From positions 2,520,501-2,584,500 of the forward strand of contig NC_013222.1 of the NCBI RefSeq assembly GCF_000024125.1: DNA of 64,000 nucleotides. Reading direction: 5' to 3'. A program made the translations under genes and the position numbers. The notes under the pieces are model-generated. The model did no database searches. It had not been told where the DNA came from and was given only the letters and a program-made list of their open reading frames with translations. Shown piece by piece: positions 53,564 to 62,790 of this stretch. Position 1 is the first letter of the stretch. Each line of letters starts with the position of its first letter. The stretch is from Robiginitalea biformata HTCC2501. GTDB lineage: Bacteria; Bacteroidota; Bacteroidia; Flavobacteriales; Flavobacteriaceae.

Positions 53564-54358
53564 ATGGACAAAAATGAAATCATCCGATCAATCGAAGCAC
53601 ACAAGGACAATCCGGCCTTGAAATTCAGATTGAAACGACGAAGCGAAGAATTTACGGATCGGCTCTTCCTCACCTTGTTCGACCAGGAAACCCCGGTGAA
53701 GGAAAATCTGGAACAGCTGGAACAGTCTTTTGAAGAGCTGGTGGAACTGGCCTGTTGGGAAAAGGACAAACCCTGCAGTGAAGTCTGGGCACAATATGTG
53801 GGACTCTTACCGGAAATCCTCGAAAAGCTGAACCTGGATGCCCGGGCGATCTCTGCCTGCGACCCGGCATCGCTTTCGCTGGAAGAGGTGTATATGGCGT
53901 ATCCGGGATTTTATGCGATTGCCATCTACCGCCTGGCCCACGAGCTTTACAGGATGGGTTTCCCGCTCGTGCCGCGGCTGATGACCGAATATGCCCACAG
54001 CCGGACGGGAGTCGACATCAACCCGGGGGCACAAATCGGTCGGTCCTTCTTCATTGACCACGCCACCGGGGTGGTCATCGGGGAAACGGCCGTGATTCGC
54101 GACCATGTAAAAATCTACCAGGGGGTAACCCTTGGGGCCCTTTACGTGGCCAAGAATTTACAGCAAACCAAAAGGCACCCCACCATTGAGGACCATGTCA
54201 CGATTTATGCAAATGCGACCATCCTGGGGGGAGACACGGTCATCGGGGCCAATTCGGTCATCGGGGGAAATGCCTGGCTTACGGAATCCGTCCCGGCTAA
54301 TTCCACCGTGTTCCACACCCCGGAAATCCGCATCAAAACCGAAAAGCATGCCGGGTAG
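53564..54358 (+). CDS. cysE: Serine O-acetyltransferase
   Basis: The 264-residue protein has an N-terminal helical domain and a C-terminal left-handed beta helix of hexapeptide repeats: [39 protein letters not shown] and [19 protein letters not shown]. The His in FIDHATG and the preceding Asp are the catalytic pair of CysE. It makes O-acetylserine from serine and acetyl-CoA, and often binds cysteine synthase through its C-terminus; here the tail ends EKHAG instead of the usual Ile, so complex formation is uncertain. cysM follows with an 11-base overlap. Confidence 0.94.
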   Translation: MDKNEIIRSIEAHKDNPALKFRLKRRSEEFTDRLFLTLFDQETPVKENLEQLEQSFEELVELACWEKDKPCSEVWAQYVGLLPEILEKLNLDARAISACDPASLSLEEVYMAYPGFYAIAIYRLAHELYRMGFPLVPRLMTEYAHSRTGVDINPGAQIGRSFFIDHATGVVIGETAVIRDHVKIYQGVTLGALYVAKNLQQTKRHPTIEDHVTIYANATILGGDTVIGANSVIGGNAWLTESVPANSTVFHTPEIRIKTEKHAG

Positions 54359-55232
54359 CCTGGAAGATCTCATCGGGAATACGCCACTGGTTCGCAGCCG
54401 GAAGCTCGTCGAGAACCCGGATGTTGCCCTGTATTTCAAACTCGAAGGGCAGAACCCGGGGGGAAGCGTCAAGGACCGGGCCGCCCTGAATATGATCCGC
54501 AGTATGCTCAGCCGGGGGGAGATCGGCCCGGAAACCCGGCTTATCGAAGCCACCAGCGGGAATACGGGGATTGCCCTGGCCATGATTGCCAGGCTCTACA
54601 ACCTGGACCTCGAGCTCGTAATGCCCGCGAATGCCACGGCAGAAAGGGTTCAAACCATGCGGGCCTACGGGGCCAAAGTGACCCTCACGCCCCAGGATGT
54701 GGGAATTGAAGGGGCCCGGGATTACGCCGAGGAGAAGGTGCGGGATGCCGGCTACAAAATGTTTGATCAGTTTGCTAACCCCGATAATTGGAAAGCCCAC
54801 TACCAGACTACCGGTCCGGAAATCTGGAGGGATACCCGTGGGGCTATCACGCATTTCGTGTCCTCGATGGGAACCACCGGGACCATCATGGGTACGAGTG
54901 CGTACCTAAAAGAAAAGAACCCGGATATCCAGATAGTCGGCGTCCAGCCCGACGACCAGGCGAGTATCCCGGGAATCCGCAAATGGCCCCAGGCCTACCT
55001 GCCAAAAATTTACCGGCCCGAGCGGGTAGACCACATCCTGGAGGTCACCGAGAAGGAGGCGCGCGATATGGCGCGCCGTCTGGCTTCAGAGGAAGGTATT
55101 TTTGCGGGGATGAGCAGTGGCGGGGCGGCTGCCGCAGCCGTTCGGCTGGCTTCCGAGCTCGACAGCGGGCACATCGTATCCATCGTCTGCGATCGTGGCG
55201 ACCGGTATCTCTCCTCCGATCTATTCGAATAG
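54348..55232 (+). CDS. cysM: Cysteine synthase (CysM type)
   Basis: The 294-residue PLP enzyme has [29 protein letters not shown] with PLP-binding K42, and [14 protein letters not shown] for the substrate carboxylate. [20 protein letters not shown] binds the cofactor phosphate. It converts O-acetylserine and sulfide (or thiosulfate for CysM) to cysteine. The [14 protein letters not shown] form favours CysM over CysK. The start at 54348 is inside the end of cysE; a longer frame from 54132 is antisense-like noise. Confidence 0.95.
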   Translation: MPGSLEDLIGNTPLVRSRKLVENPDVALYFKLEGQNPGGSVKDRAALNMIRSMLSRGEIGPETRLIEATSGNTGIALAMIARLYNLDLELVMPANATAERVQTMRAYGAKVTLTPQDVGIEGARDYAEEKVRDAGYKMFDQFANPDNWKAHYQTTGPEIWRDTRGAITHFVSSMGTTGTIMGTSAYLKEKNPDIQIVGVQPDDQASIPGIRKWPQAYLPKIYRPERVDHILEVTEKEARDMARRLASEEGIFAGMSSGGAAAAAVRLASELDSGHIVSIVCDRGDRYLSSDLFE

Positions 55233-55235
55233 GCC

Positions 55236-55266
55236 ATAAAAAAAACGCCCGAAGGCGCTTTTTTTA
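55236..55266. terminator. Terminator after cysM
   Basis: An A tract, the short stem CGCC-CGAA-GGCG, and a long T tract just past the cysM stop. A and T runs pair further. It also lies past the end of the convergent minus-strand gene. Confidence 0.8.
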
Positions 55267-55285
55267 CTCGGGTCGTCAACCGTGG

Positions 55286-55858
55286 TTATTTAGATGAAGT
55301 GGATTCGTCCGACATCAGTTCGTAGGAATCGATGTAGAAATTCACCTCATTTCCTTCGTTATCCGTGTAGATCATACTTTCGGACACTTTCAACCTGTAG
55401 TCGTCCTTCTTCAGGGAAACAGCTTCCAGGATTTTCAGGGACGCCCCTTCGTCGATGGCGACAAAGATTTCCTCATTGTTGGTCACCAGTACAAAATCTG
55501 AGTAATTGTCGCTGGTGCTCGGTTTGGTATACCGGAACTTGAGGGTTTCGTCAAAGTCGCTGTCCGTATCATTGTCGATCCAGACCTGCTTGGTAATGTG
55601 CTTTTCCGGGTACACCCGATCCTGGTTTACCTGATTCTTATCTTCTTCGCTAAGAGCCACTTCCTGCGACCGCATGGTCTGGATTTTGACCTTGTTGGTC
55701 ATTTTTTCAGTACCCTGGTCGATTGTATAGGATTTCACAGTGGTCTCCGAACTGATCATCTTGTCGGCCTGCTCATCCATCTGCCTTTCCTGGGCGAATC
55801 CCAGCACAGGCAATGCAAAAAGTGCAGCGGTCATTAAATAGTTTTTATAGCGTATCAT
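55286..55858 (-). CDS. Secreted protein of unknown function
   Basis: The 190-residue protein has a signal peptide ending LGFAQ, an acidic and Lys-rich mature part without Cys, and mixed strands (LKFRYTKPSTSDNYSDFVLV, EVNFYIDSYELMS). The pattern suggests a small beta-rich periplasmic or surface protein. No domain recognised. It lies 101 bases downstream of dps in the same direction, separated by a run of degenerate short repeats. Confidence 0.75.
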   Translation of the reverse strand: MIRYKNYLMTAALFALPVLGFAQERQMDEQADKMISSETTVKSYTIDQGTEKMTNKVKIQTMRSQEVALSEEDKNQVNQDRVYPEKHITKQVWIDNDTDSDFDETLKFRYTKPSTSDNYSDFVLVTNNEEIFVAIDEGASLKILEAVSLKKDDYRLKVSESMIYTDNEGNEVNFYIDSYELMSDESTSSK

Positions 55859-55898
55859 TCTGTTATTGGGTTTTATAGTTAATAGTTCGTTCTGTATT

Positions 55899-55960
55899 GC
55901 GAATTGCGAATCCTGCGAATTGCAGATTCTTCAAATTGCAGATCCTCCAAATCCCGGATC
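55899..55960. repeat. Degenerate tandem 16-17-base repeats
   Basis: Four imperfect units follow each other: GCGAATTGCGAATCCT, GCGAATTGCAGATTCTT, CAAATTGCAGATCCTC and a partial CAAATCCCGGATC that reaches the dps stop. They fill most of the space between dps and the next gene. Confidence 0.6.
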
Positions 55961-56465
55961 AGGCAACTGCTTCTTTCGTCTCCTTGAGCCGCTCGGCCGG
56001 TGTTTTATTCCAGGCATCGAGCATCCAGCTCATCTTTTCCAGTTCACGGATATAGGCTCCTATCAAATCGATGGTCCCTTCATCCCCCACGGCATCCGCC
56101 TGCTCCACAACCTTGGTCATTTGCCGAAGCAGCACCTCATGGGCTTTGAGCGTTTCCTCTACCATCTCGGTATCTTTCAGGGAACTATCGCTCTCTTCTA
56201 TGGAAGAAGCCTCCAGGTAGGCACTCAGGTTACTCATCGGATGGTACCGCAGGGTCAGGATGCGTTCTGCGATCTCATCGATCTTGGTCCTTGCATCCTC
56301 GTAAAGCTCCTCAAACTTTTCGTGCAAATCGAAAAAGTTCTGTCCGAGAATATTCCAGTGAAAATTCCGCAATTTCTGATAGTATACATGGTAATCCGCC
56401 AGCAGTGTATTGAGCTCCACCACTACGGGCAATAACTTCTCTTCGTTGATATTCAGGTAATTCAT
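55959..56465 (-). CDS. dps: Dps-family ferritin-like DNA-protection protein
   Basis: The 168-residue protein has NFHWNILGQNFFDLHEKFEE at 34-53, with the His, Asp and Glu of the Dps ferroxidase site formed between subunits, and four-helix-bundle character throughout. It oxidises and stores iron with peroxide and may bind DNA, though the N-terminus has few Lys. The upstream 266-base gap holds direct repeats of GACTTGTTTA near 56472-56492 that may be regulatory. Confidence 0.94.
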   Translation of the reverse strand: MNYLNINEEKLLPVVVELNTLLADYHVYYQKLRNFHWNILGQNFFDLHEKFEELYEDARTKIDEIAERILTLRYHPMSNLSAYLEASSIEESDSSLKDTEMVEETLKAHEVLLRQMTKVVEQADAVGDEGTIDLIGAYIRELEKMSWMLDAWNKTPAERLKETKEAVA

Positions 56466-56731
56466 TGTGATGACTTGTTTACGACTTGTTTATGTATGAT
56501 AAAAAACCCGGTTGCATTTTAGGGTGCCAACCGATGTATTCCACTACTTAATATACAAGTTAAACACCTGTAAGCAAGCCACTTAACAAGACTTAACAAG
56601 GATTATGAAGAATTTGGTTAATAAGTGTTAATCTCACACCGGATCTTGTGAAGATCTTAACAAGTCGTTGGTATAGGTTTACGAAGGGAAATGATGAAAT
56701 CTGCCGGGCGGGAGATGCCTGTCAGGCCGGA
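56466..56731. other. Intergenic region upstream of dps
   Basis: AT-rich. Contains two copies of ACTTGTTTA about 11 bases apart just before the dps start and further TTAACAAG repeats near 56580-56600. No open frame with support. The repeats could be regulator sites for stress control of dps. Confidence 0.4.
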
Positions 56732-57823
56732 TCAGAGCCAGCCTTTCCTGCGAAAATAGACAATGAGGGCGATGAATATGACCCCCATGACGCCCCAGAC
56801 TGCAAAATAGCCGTACCGCCATTGCAACTCAGGCATGTATTCGAAATTCATCCCGTAAATCCCGGCAATAAAAGTCAATGGGATAAAGATGGAAGCCATG
56901 ATGGTCAGCACTTTCATCACCTCGTTCATCCGGTTGCTGACGCTGCTCATATACATATCCATCAGGCTGAAGGCCATCTCCCGCTGGAGTTGCAGGGTTT
57001 CGTGTATTTCATTTGCGTGGTCCAGGGCATCCCGCAAAAATAGCCGGGTGTCTTTGGTTATCATCGGGGAATCCGATTCGATCAACCGGGTAATCAGATC
57101 CCGCACAGGCGCTATCCACCCGCGCAGCGAAATGATTTCCTTCCGCAATTGCTGGATCCGGAATGCCGTTTCCGAATTCGGTTTCAGGTACACCTCGTCT
57201 TCCAGGGCATCCAGCTTATCTTCGGTAACCTCCAGCACCAGGAAGTAGTTGTCTACCAACGCGTCCAGCAGCGCAAAAAACAAGTAATCCGCACCGCGAC
57301 TGCGAATGCGGCCTGTATGGGCTTCCAATCGCTGCCTCACGCCGTCAAATACGTCCTCGGCAATTTCCTGGAACACGTAAACGCGATCCTGTTGAAGCAC
57401 CAGAGCCACGTGTTCCTTGACGATTTTCTTATCCCCGTTGAGGTATAGCATTTTAAAAACCCCGAATATATACCCTTCATACTCATCGATTTTCGGGCGT
57501 TGCTCCGTATTGACGATATCTTCTACCGTCAGGGCGTTCAGTGCGGCCATTTGCCCCAGGCGGCTCATCACGGATTCGTCGCTCAGCCCGACGACGTTGA
57601 CCAACTGTGTGGTGCCCCCGGGTGTCTTTTCCAGATCTTCGAGACGTTCCAAGGTGGATTTTTCATAAGTATCCTCGTTGTACACCAGCAGGTCGATACT
57701 CGAGGTTCCGCCCGAACGCTCTCCCAGATAGGTAATCGTGCCGGGGGCTTTGCCGATCTTGCGGCGGCGCTGCCGGGGTTTGCGGACCTTCAGTCCGATT
57801 TTTGAAGGGATTTTACGGGCCAT
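56732..57823 (-). CDS. corA: CorA-family magnesium/cobalt transporter
   Basis: The 363-residue protein has a large N-terminal cytoplasmic domain and two C-terminal membrane helices. The signature YGMNFEYMPEL lies between them, containing the GMN selectivity motif. The tail RRKGWL is basic. It conducts Mg2+ or Co2+ as a pentamer. The first 35 residues are rich in Arg and Lys, somewhat longer than in other CorA proteins. Confidence 0.96.
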   Translation of the reverse strand: MARKIPSKIGLKVRKPRQRRRKIGKAPGTITYLGERSGGTSSIDLLVYNEDTYEKSTLERLEDLEKTPGGTTQLVNVVGLSDESVMSRLGQMAALNALTVEDIVNTEQRPKIDEYEGYIFGVFKMLYLNGDKKIVKEHVALVLQQDRVYVFQEIAEDVFDGVRQRLEAHTGRIRSRGADYLFFALLDALVDNYFLVLEVTEDKLDALEDEVYLKPNSETAFRIQQLRKEIISLRGWIAPVRDLITRLIESDSPMITKDTRLFLRDALDHANEIHETLQLQREMAFSLMDMYMSSVSNRMNEVMKVLTIMASIFIPLTFIAGIYGMNFEYMPELQWRYGYFAVWGVMGVIFIALIVYFRRKGWL

Positions 57824-57849
57824 AGAGCACTTTTTCCAAATTTAATAAA

Positions 57850-58674
57850 CTAGGCGGTTCCATTTTTGAATTCCACGTGCATCAGGTGAAGGCCGGAAGC
57901 GGGAACGATGGAGTCGCTCATCCAACCCTGACCTTCATCCAACACCTTTACCAGCGTTTCCGGCTGCAATTCCTGCCGGCCCACTGCCGCCAGGGCTGCC
58001 ATCATCAGCCGCACCTGGTTCCGGCCGAATCCCGGGGCCCGGACCTCCAGCATATGTGCGGTGAACCCGGTATCCCCTTCGGGGTCTTTGCCTGCAACCA
58101 CCCCATCCATCGGGGAACCCACACCCAATCGGCACCGGGTAACCCGGCGGACGTATTTTTTATCTTCAGACGGGCTCGCGGTAAAACAGCGAAAGTTGTG
58201 CATGCCTTCAAAAAGCGGGGCGGCTTCCCGCATCCTGGTAATATCCGGCGATCCCGGCAGGAACCCCACAAATGGCGTCCAATAGGCGTCCGGATGATTC
58301 CCCGTCTGGAAATAATAGCGGTATGTTTTACTGGCACAATCCCGGATCGGGTTAAAGCCGGGAGGCACAGGCCGGATGGAATTGACGCGTATATCCGGGG
58401 GGAGATTCTCGTTCAGCGCATCAGCCAACACCCCGAAAGGCGGCAATTCCGGGGCTCTCGCAATCACCTGTACGGCAAAATCCCGCGCAGAGACACGGGC
58501 ATCCGTCCGGCCGGCACCCAATATCTTAACCGGCGTATCGGGCAGCACAAACCGGAAAGTCTTCCGGATCATCCCGGCCACGGTTCGCTGGCCGGGTTGT
58601 TCCTGCCATCCGTGGAAGCGGAATCCCAGAAAGGCGATTCGTATCAAAAAATGGTGTTCGGGCGTCTTGTGCAT
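57850..58674 (-). CDS. truA: tRNA pseudouridine synthase, TruA family
   Basis: The 274-residue protein has FLGFRFHGWQEQPGQRTVAG, GAGRTDARVSARDFAVQV with the catalytic Asp in GRTDARV, and SKTYRYYFQTG. Later GFGRNQVRLMMAALAAVG matches the family. TruA makes pseudouridine at positions 38-40 of tRNA. HNFRCFTAS lies in a place where the family has a Phe-rich contact. It is slightly diverged from canonical TruA, so a paralogue with another target is possible. Confidence 0.9.
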   Translation of the reverse strand: MHKTPEHHFLIRIAFLGFRFHGWQEQPGQRTVAGMIRKTFRFVLPDTPVKILGAGRTDARVSARDFAVQVIARAPELPPFGVLADALNENLPPDIRVNSIRPVPPGFNPIRDCASKTYRYYFQTGNHPDAYWTPFVGFLPGSPDITRMREAAPLFEGMHNFRCFTASPSEDKKYVRRVTRCRLGVGSPMDGVVAGKDPEGDTGFTAHMLEVRAPGFGRNQVRLMMAALAAVGRQELQPETLVKVLDEGQGWMSDSIVPASGLHLMHVEFKNGTA

Positions 58675-58832
58675 CGGCTTCTTTGCAAGTTAAACTAAAA
58701 AACCTCTAACCGGGAAGCGGTTTTCACCACAACTTCCGGCACCTTGGCAACATTCGATGTTGTTCGTCGAATTCCCTGAAATATTCAATTTCCCCGGCCG
58801 TTCTTAAACCAAATCAAAATTTCCCCGAATCT

Positions 58833-59333
58833 GTGAAAGCCCTGAAGAAGCTTTTTATCCCATCCCGGTTTATTTCCTGGAAAACGTGCCTGTATGCCAC
58901 CCTGGCGGTTTTGCCCGTCCTCATCATTTTAAATTTTTACGGCCTGTATTCCAACCAGTTCTACGTGCTGAAAATCGACAACTACATCCTCCCGTTGTTC
59001 AGCATCCTTCATTTTGTTTACCTGTATGCCATCCAGTTCAAGGTACGCGAAAACGAATATTCGGATCCCCAGCTCAGGAACGTGGAGTACGGCATGTACG
59101 CCGTTTTGTTTATCTATTTCTTTAAGTGCACGGATACGCTGTATATCCTGATGAGCTATAACGACTACGATGCGCACATCATACCGGGCACCTTTTTGCC
59201 CATGGGCATTTTCATCTTCTCCCTGCACTTACTGCTTATCGCTCTTACAGTTTCCGCCTTTTATTTCCGGCGTACCCTGGTGGGGCCGTTCAACTTTGAC
59301 CAGGTCAATGAAAATATCGATTCCTGGCAATGA
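58833..59333 (+). CDS. Four-helix membrane protein of unknown function
   Basis: The 166-residue protein has four hydrophobic helices (ATLAVLPVLIILNFYGLY, ILPLFSILHFVYLYAI, YGMYAVLFIYFFKC and IFIFSLHLLLIALTVSAFYF) and a polar C-terminus. It starts at GTG. I do not recognise a family. A terminator follows 27 bases after the stop, so it forms its own transcript. Confidence 0.7.
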   Translation: MKALKKLFIPSRFISWKTCLYATLAVLPVLIILNFYGLYSNQFYVLKIDNYILPLFSILHFVYLYAIQFKVRENEYSDPQLRNVEYGMYAVLFIYFFKCTDTLYILMSYNDYDAHIIPGTFLPMGIFIFSLHLLLIALTVSAFYFRRTLVGPFNFDQVNENIDSWQ

Positions 59334-59359
59334 GGCCGGGAATGATGTGTTGTGGCAAG

Positions 59360-59389
59360 AAGGCCCCGGGAAGGTTTCCGGGGCCTTTT
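59360..59389. terminator. Bidirectional terminator
   Basis: AAGGCCCCGG (59360-59369) pairs with CCGGGGCCTT (59378-59387) over an eight-base loop, with T run on the + side. It lies between two convergent genes. Confidence 0.85.
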
Positions 59390-59440
59390 ATTAGTTGCGT
59401 ATCAATCAGGCGGGAACAGCCGCCCGGGTGATGAAAGGAA

Positions 59441-60937
59441 TTATAAGCCCCGGATAAAGCTCCCGTACAAATCGCCAAAGCGATATCCTTCCGTAAACCG
59501 GTTTTTACTGAGCTTCTGATGCGCCACGAGCCCCCAGAGGATTACCTCTTTTATAAAATATTTCTCCTCCGCCTCCAGGTCGGGCTGGTATTTGCGGAGT
59601 AAATCCTCAAGGGGTTGGACACTGTCCAGGGCGTCCCGGTAGGCACCGTCCGGCAAGTCGTCTTCGAGTTCCAGGCCCTCGCCTTCAAAAAACCATTGAA
59701 CCAACTCATCGTAGGGGCTTTGCGCATCCTTGTGCTCCAGCTTTTTGATCTCAGGAAAATGTGTGGCAAATACGGATTTCACGGCATCTTCAATGAGTTG
59801 GAGTGCCACGGAGTCCGCCCCCTCCTGTTCCCCTTCATAGACCAGCTCAATCTTCCCGGTAATGGCGGGGACTACGCCGAGGAAGTCGCTGAGACGTACC
59901 GTGGTACGGGTATCGCCATTGCGCAGCATCCGCCGTTCCGCCGTACTGACCAGGTTTTCCAGGGCCGTTATACTTGTCCGTGCACTTACGCCGCTTTTGC
60001 GGTCTACATACTCACTCTCGCGGGCTTCAAAACTGATTTGCTCCAACAGGTCCCTGGCCGAATCGGGAATGCCGATGCCGGCAGCCTGGGCCTCATCCAG
60101 GCCGGCTTCCTGCTCGGTAATTTTCCGGGCCGTATCGATATCTTCCGGATAGTGGGTAAGAATCTGGGATCCGATCCGGTCCTTCAGCGGGGTCACGATA
60201 CTCCCGCGGTTTGTGTAATCTTCCGGGTTGGCCGTAAATACGAATTGCAGGTCCAGGGGCAGGCGCACCTTGAAACCCCTGATCTGCACATCCCCTTCCT
60301 CCAGGATATTAAACAGCGCTACCTGGATGCGGGATTGCAGGTCCGGCAATTCGTTGATGGTAAAAATGCACCGGTTGGCGCGGGGAATCATCCCGAAATG
60401 TATCACCCGGTCGTCTGCGTAGGACAGTTTCAGGTTGGCTGCCTTGATGGGGTCTACATCGCCTATCAGGTCGGCCACCGTCACATCCGGGGTAGCCAGT
60501 TTTTCATAAAACCGCTCCGAACGGTGGATCCATGCAATCTCGGTTTTATCCCCGTTTTCGGAAATCGTATCCCGGGCATACCGGGAAATCGGCCGGATGG
60601 GGTCGTCGTGAATCTCGGAGCCCGCCACTTCCGGTACCCACTCGTCCAACAGGCCAACCATAAGCCGGGCCAAACGGGTTTTAGCCTGGCCGCGCAACCC
60701 AAGCAGGTTGATGTGGTGGCGGGACAATAACGCTTGTTCCAGTTGGGGTATCACCGTGTTTTCATATCCCCAGACCCCTTCGAAGGCAGGCTTCCCAGAT
60801 CGGATCCTGTCTATCAGGTTCGCCCTGATTTCATCGCGTACAGGACGCGGCTGGTAACCGGATGCTTTTAAGTCTCCCAGGGTGCGAATATCCGGGGCAT
60901 CGGATCGTAGATTTTCCATAGTGTATGCTTCTTTCAT
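59441..60937 (-). CDS. MoxR/ChlI-like AAA+ ATPase
   Basis: The 498-residue protein has the Walker A variant LLGLRGQAKTRLARLM, ANRCIFTINELPDLQSRIQ and FVFTANPEDYTNRGSIV (sensor 1 region), as in MoxR and magnesium-chelatase I subunits. The gap of 13 bases to an upstream VWA gene makes a MoxR-VWA pair, which usually act as a metal-insertion or folding chaperone. The C-terminal 150 residues are acidic and helical, longer than in short MoxR. ATG at 60919 is an alternative start. Confidence 0.9.
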   Translation of the reverse strand: MKEAYTMENLRSDAPDIRTLGDLKASGYQPRPVRDEIRANLIDRIRSGKPAFEGVWGYENTVIPQLEQALLSRHHINLLGLRGQAKTRLARLMVGLLDEWVPEVAGSEIHDDPIRPISRYARDTISENGDKTEIAWIHRSERFYEKLATPDVTVADLIGDVDPIKAANLKLSYADDRVIHFGMIPRANRCIFTINELPDLQSRIQVALFNILEEGDVQIRGFKVRLPLDLQFVFTANPEDYTNRGSIVTPLKDRIGSQILTHYPEDIDTARKITEQEAGLDEAQAAGIGIPDSARDLLEQISFEARESEYVDRKSGVSARTSITALENLVSTAERRMLRNGDTRTTVRLSDFLGVVPAITGKIELVYEGEQEGADSVALQLIEDAVKSVFATHFPEIKKLEHKDAQSPYDELVQWFFEGEGLELEDDLPDGAYRDALDSVQPLEDLLRKYQPDLEAEEKYFIKEVILWGLVAHQKLSKNRFTEGYRFGDLYGSFIRGL

Positions 60938-60950
60938 TTAACCGCCTGGA

Positions 60951-62099
60951 TCAGCCTCTCAGGCGTTTTTTGCGGTTCGTTTCATAGTCTTCAAAAATGG
61001 TTTCCCCAAGTCCCTTCAGTCCTGTAAAGAGGGCTTTCCCTTTATTCGCCTCGGTAAAATGGCGGACGAACTGCATCAGGTAGGGGTCCCGGGCAATCAT
61101 AAATGTGGTGATGGGAATGTGCAGTTTCCGGGCCTGGGCCGCCATGTTGTAGCACTTTTCCACGATGAAATCATCGAGCCCCACACTGTTCTTGTAATAC
61201 GTGCCGTCTGCCATGCGCAGGCAGGAAGGCTTCCCGTCCGTGATCATAAAGATTTGCTTGTTCGTATTTCGCTTGCGCCTCAGCAGGTCCATGGCGAGTT
61301 GCAGTCCCGCCACCGTATTGGTGTGGTAGGGACCAACCTTCAGATAGGGAAGCTCCCGGACACTGATCGGCCAGGCATCATTGCCAAAGACCAGGATGTC
61401 CAAGGTGTCCTTAGGGTATCTTGTGGTAATCAATTCTGCCAGGGCCATGGCTACTTTCTTGGCCGGGGTAATGCGGTCTTCCCCGTACAGGATCATACTG
61501 TGGCTGATATCGATCATCAGCACGGTGCTCATCTGCGCCTTGAAATGGGTGTCTTCCACAACCAGGTCGTCTTCGTCCAGGCGGAAATTATCCATCCCGT
61601 GGTTGACCTGGGCATTCCGAAGACTTTCAGTCATCGATATCTGCTCCAGGGAATCCCCGAATCGGTAGGATCGGAAATCCCCCGTGTGTTCATCCCCCGG
61701 CCCCGCTTTACCCGTGCGGTGGTTGCCGCGTCCGCGACGGCGCAATTTTCCAAAGATTTGTTCCAGGGCCCGTTGCCGCAACATCCGCTCCAGTTTGGAG
61801 GTTATGGACAGTGATGGGTCGCCGGACGCCCCTTCGCCATCCCCCTCGCCATCCGGGCCAAATTGGGGTTCCTCCCGGAGAAACCCTTTGGCTTTCAGGT
61901 CTTCGATAAAATCGTCAATGGTGTAGTCCTCGTCGGTTAGCTCGTATTCCCTGTCCAGCTCGCGCAACCAGTCAATGGCCTCGTCCACATCCCCGGAAGT
62001 ATGGGTGATGAGTTCCTGGAAGATGTCGAAGAGCTTCTCGAAAGGGCTGAGGTCTGGGGCCTGGTAAGAAGTAAACCGGAATCCTTTTCTTTTATTCAT
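60951..62099 (-). CDS. VWA-domain partner of the MoxR-like ATPase
   Basis: The 382-residue protein has a helical N-terminus, a Gly/Arg-rich linker (LRRRGRGNHRTGKAGPGDEH), then a VWA domain at 190-370 with the MIDAS DISHSM (D-x-S-x-S) and FMITDGKPS. Such proteins, like the ChlD/BchD subunit, bring a substrate to the ring ATPase. There is no signal peptide, so the pair works in the cytoplasm. No target enzyme gene lies beside it. Confidence 0.9.
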   Translation of the reverse strand: MNKRKGFRFTSYQAPDLSPFEKLFDIFQELITHTSGDVDEAIDWLRELDREYELTDEDYTIDDFIEDLKAKGFLREEPQFGPDGEGDGEGASGDPSLSITSKLERMLRQRALEQIFGKLRRRGRGNHRTGKAGPGDEHTGDFRSYRFGDSLEQISMTESLRNAQVNHGMDNFRLDEDDLVVEDTHFKAQMSTVLMIDISHSMILYGEDRITPAKKVAMALAELITTRYPKDTLDILVFGNDAWPISVRELPYLKVGPYHTNTVAGLQLAMDLLRRKRNTNKQIFMITDGKPSCLRMADGTYYKNSVGLDDFIVEKCYNMAAQARKLHIPITTFMIARDPYLMQFVRHFTEANKGKALFTGLKGLGETIFEDYETNRKKRLRG

Positions 62100-62156
62100 A
62101 GCTGCAAGCTTAAAATTAAGACAATTCGTGCAGCCCAGTCAACAATTTAAGAAAAC

Positions 62157-62777
62157 TTAACGCCTCTGCCGATGCCGCTCCGCGAGCAGGCGTTCAATAT
62201 CCGCCATCCGGAAACCCTTGGCCTGCAACAGGATGAGCCAGTGAAATAGCAGGTCGGCACTTTCATTCAGGAAGCGGTTATCGTCGGATCCCATAGCTTC
62301 AATGACCGTTTCAACGGCCTCCTCCCCTACTTTTTGTGCCACTTTGGCCGTACCCCGTCGGAGTAGTCCGGCCACATAACTGTTCGCTTCCCCCCCGGGC
62401 GTATCGGCCTGCTCTTTTCTGCTGGCGATGATGGCTTCCAGTTCCGGCAGAAAGTCTTCGTCGCCCGGATTGGCTTCATCCCAACAGGTGTCTGACCCCG
62501 TATGACATACCGGCCCGGTGGGCCTGGCCCGGATCAGGAGTGCATCCCCATCGCAATCCACCCGGACATCCACAAATTCCAGAAAGTTCCCGCTGGATTC
62601 CCCCTTGGTCCAGAGCCGCTTTTTACTGCGACTGTAAAACGTGACCTTCCCGGAGGATTTTGTAGCTTCCAATGCCTCGGCATCCATATACCCCAGCATC
62701 AAGACCGCCCGGGTATTGGAGTCCTGGATAATGGCTGGCACGAGCCCGCCGGTTTTTTCAAAGTCAATCGATTTCAT
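62157..62777 (-). CDS. hisI: Bifunctional phosphoribosyl-AMP cyclohydrolase / phosphoribosyl-ATP diphosphatase
   Basis: The 206-residue fusion has the HisI domain (MLGYMDAEALEATKSSGKV, FYSRSKKRLWTKGESSGN, VDCDGDALLIRARPTGPVC) with Zn/Mg-binding Cys and Asp, and a HisE domain (KVAQKVGEEAVETVIEAM) with the MazG-like E-x-x-E. It does histidine steps 2 and 3. It lies 13 bases after hisF. Confidence 0.96.
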   Translation of the reverse strand: MKSIDFEKTGGLVPAIIQDSNTRAVLMLGYMDAEALEATKSSGKVTFYSRSKKRLWTKGESSGNFLEFVDVRVDCDGDALLIRARPTGPVCHTGSDTCWDEANPGDEDFLPELEAIIASRKEQADTPGGEANSYVAGLLRRGTAKVAQKVGEEAVETVIEAMGSDDNRFLNESADLLFHWLILLQAKGFRMADIERLLAERHRQRR

Positions 62778-62790
62778 AGTACAATTAAGT

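Noticed and set aside
54132..54347. N-terminal extension of the cysM frame
   Set aside because: It lies entirely within cysE in another frame and has no family likeness; the ATG at 54348 aligns with CysM.
59615..60730. 371-codon + strand frame opposite the MoxR-like gene
   Set aside because: Antisense shadow of a well-recognised ATPase.
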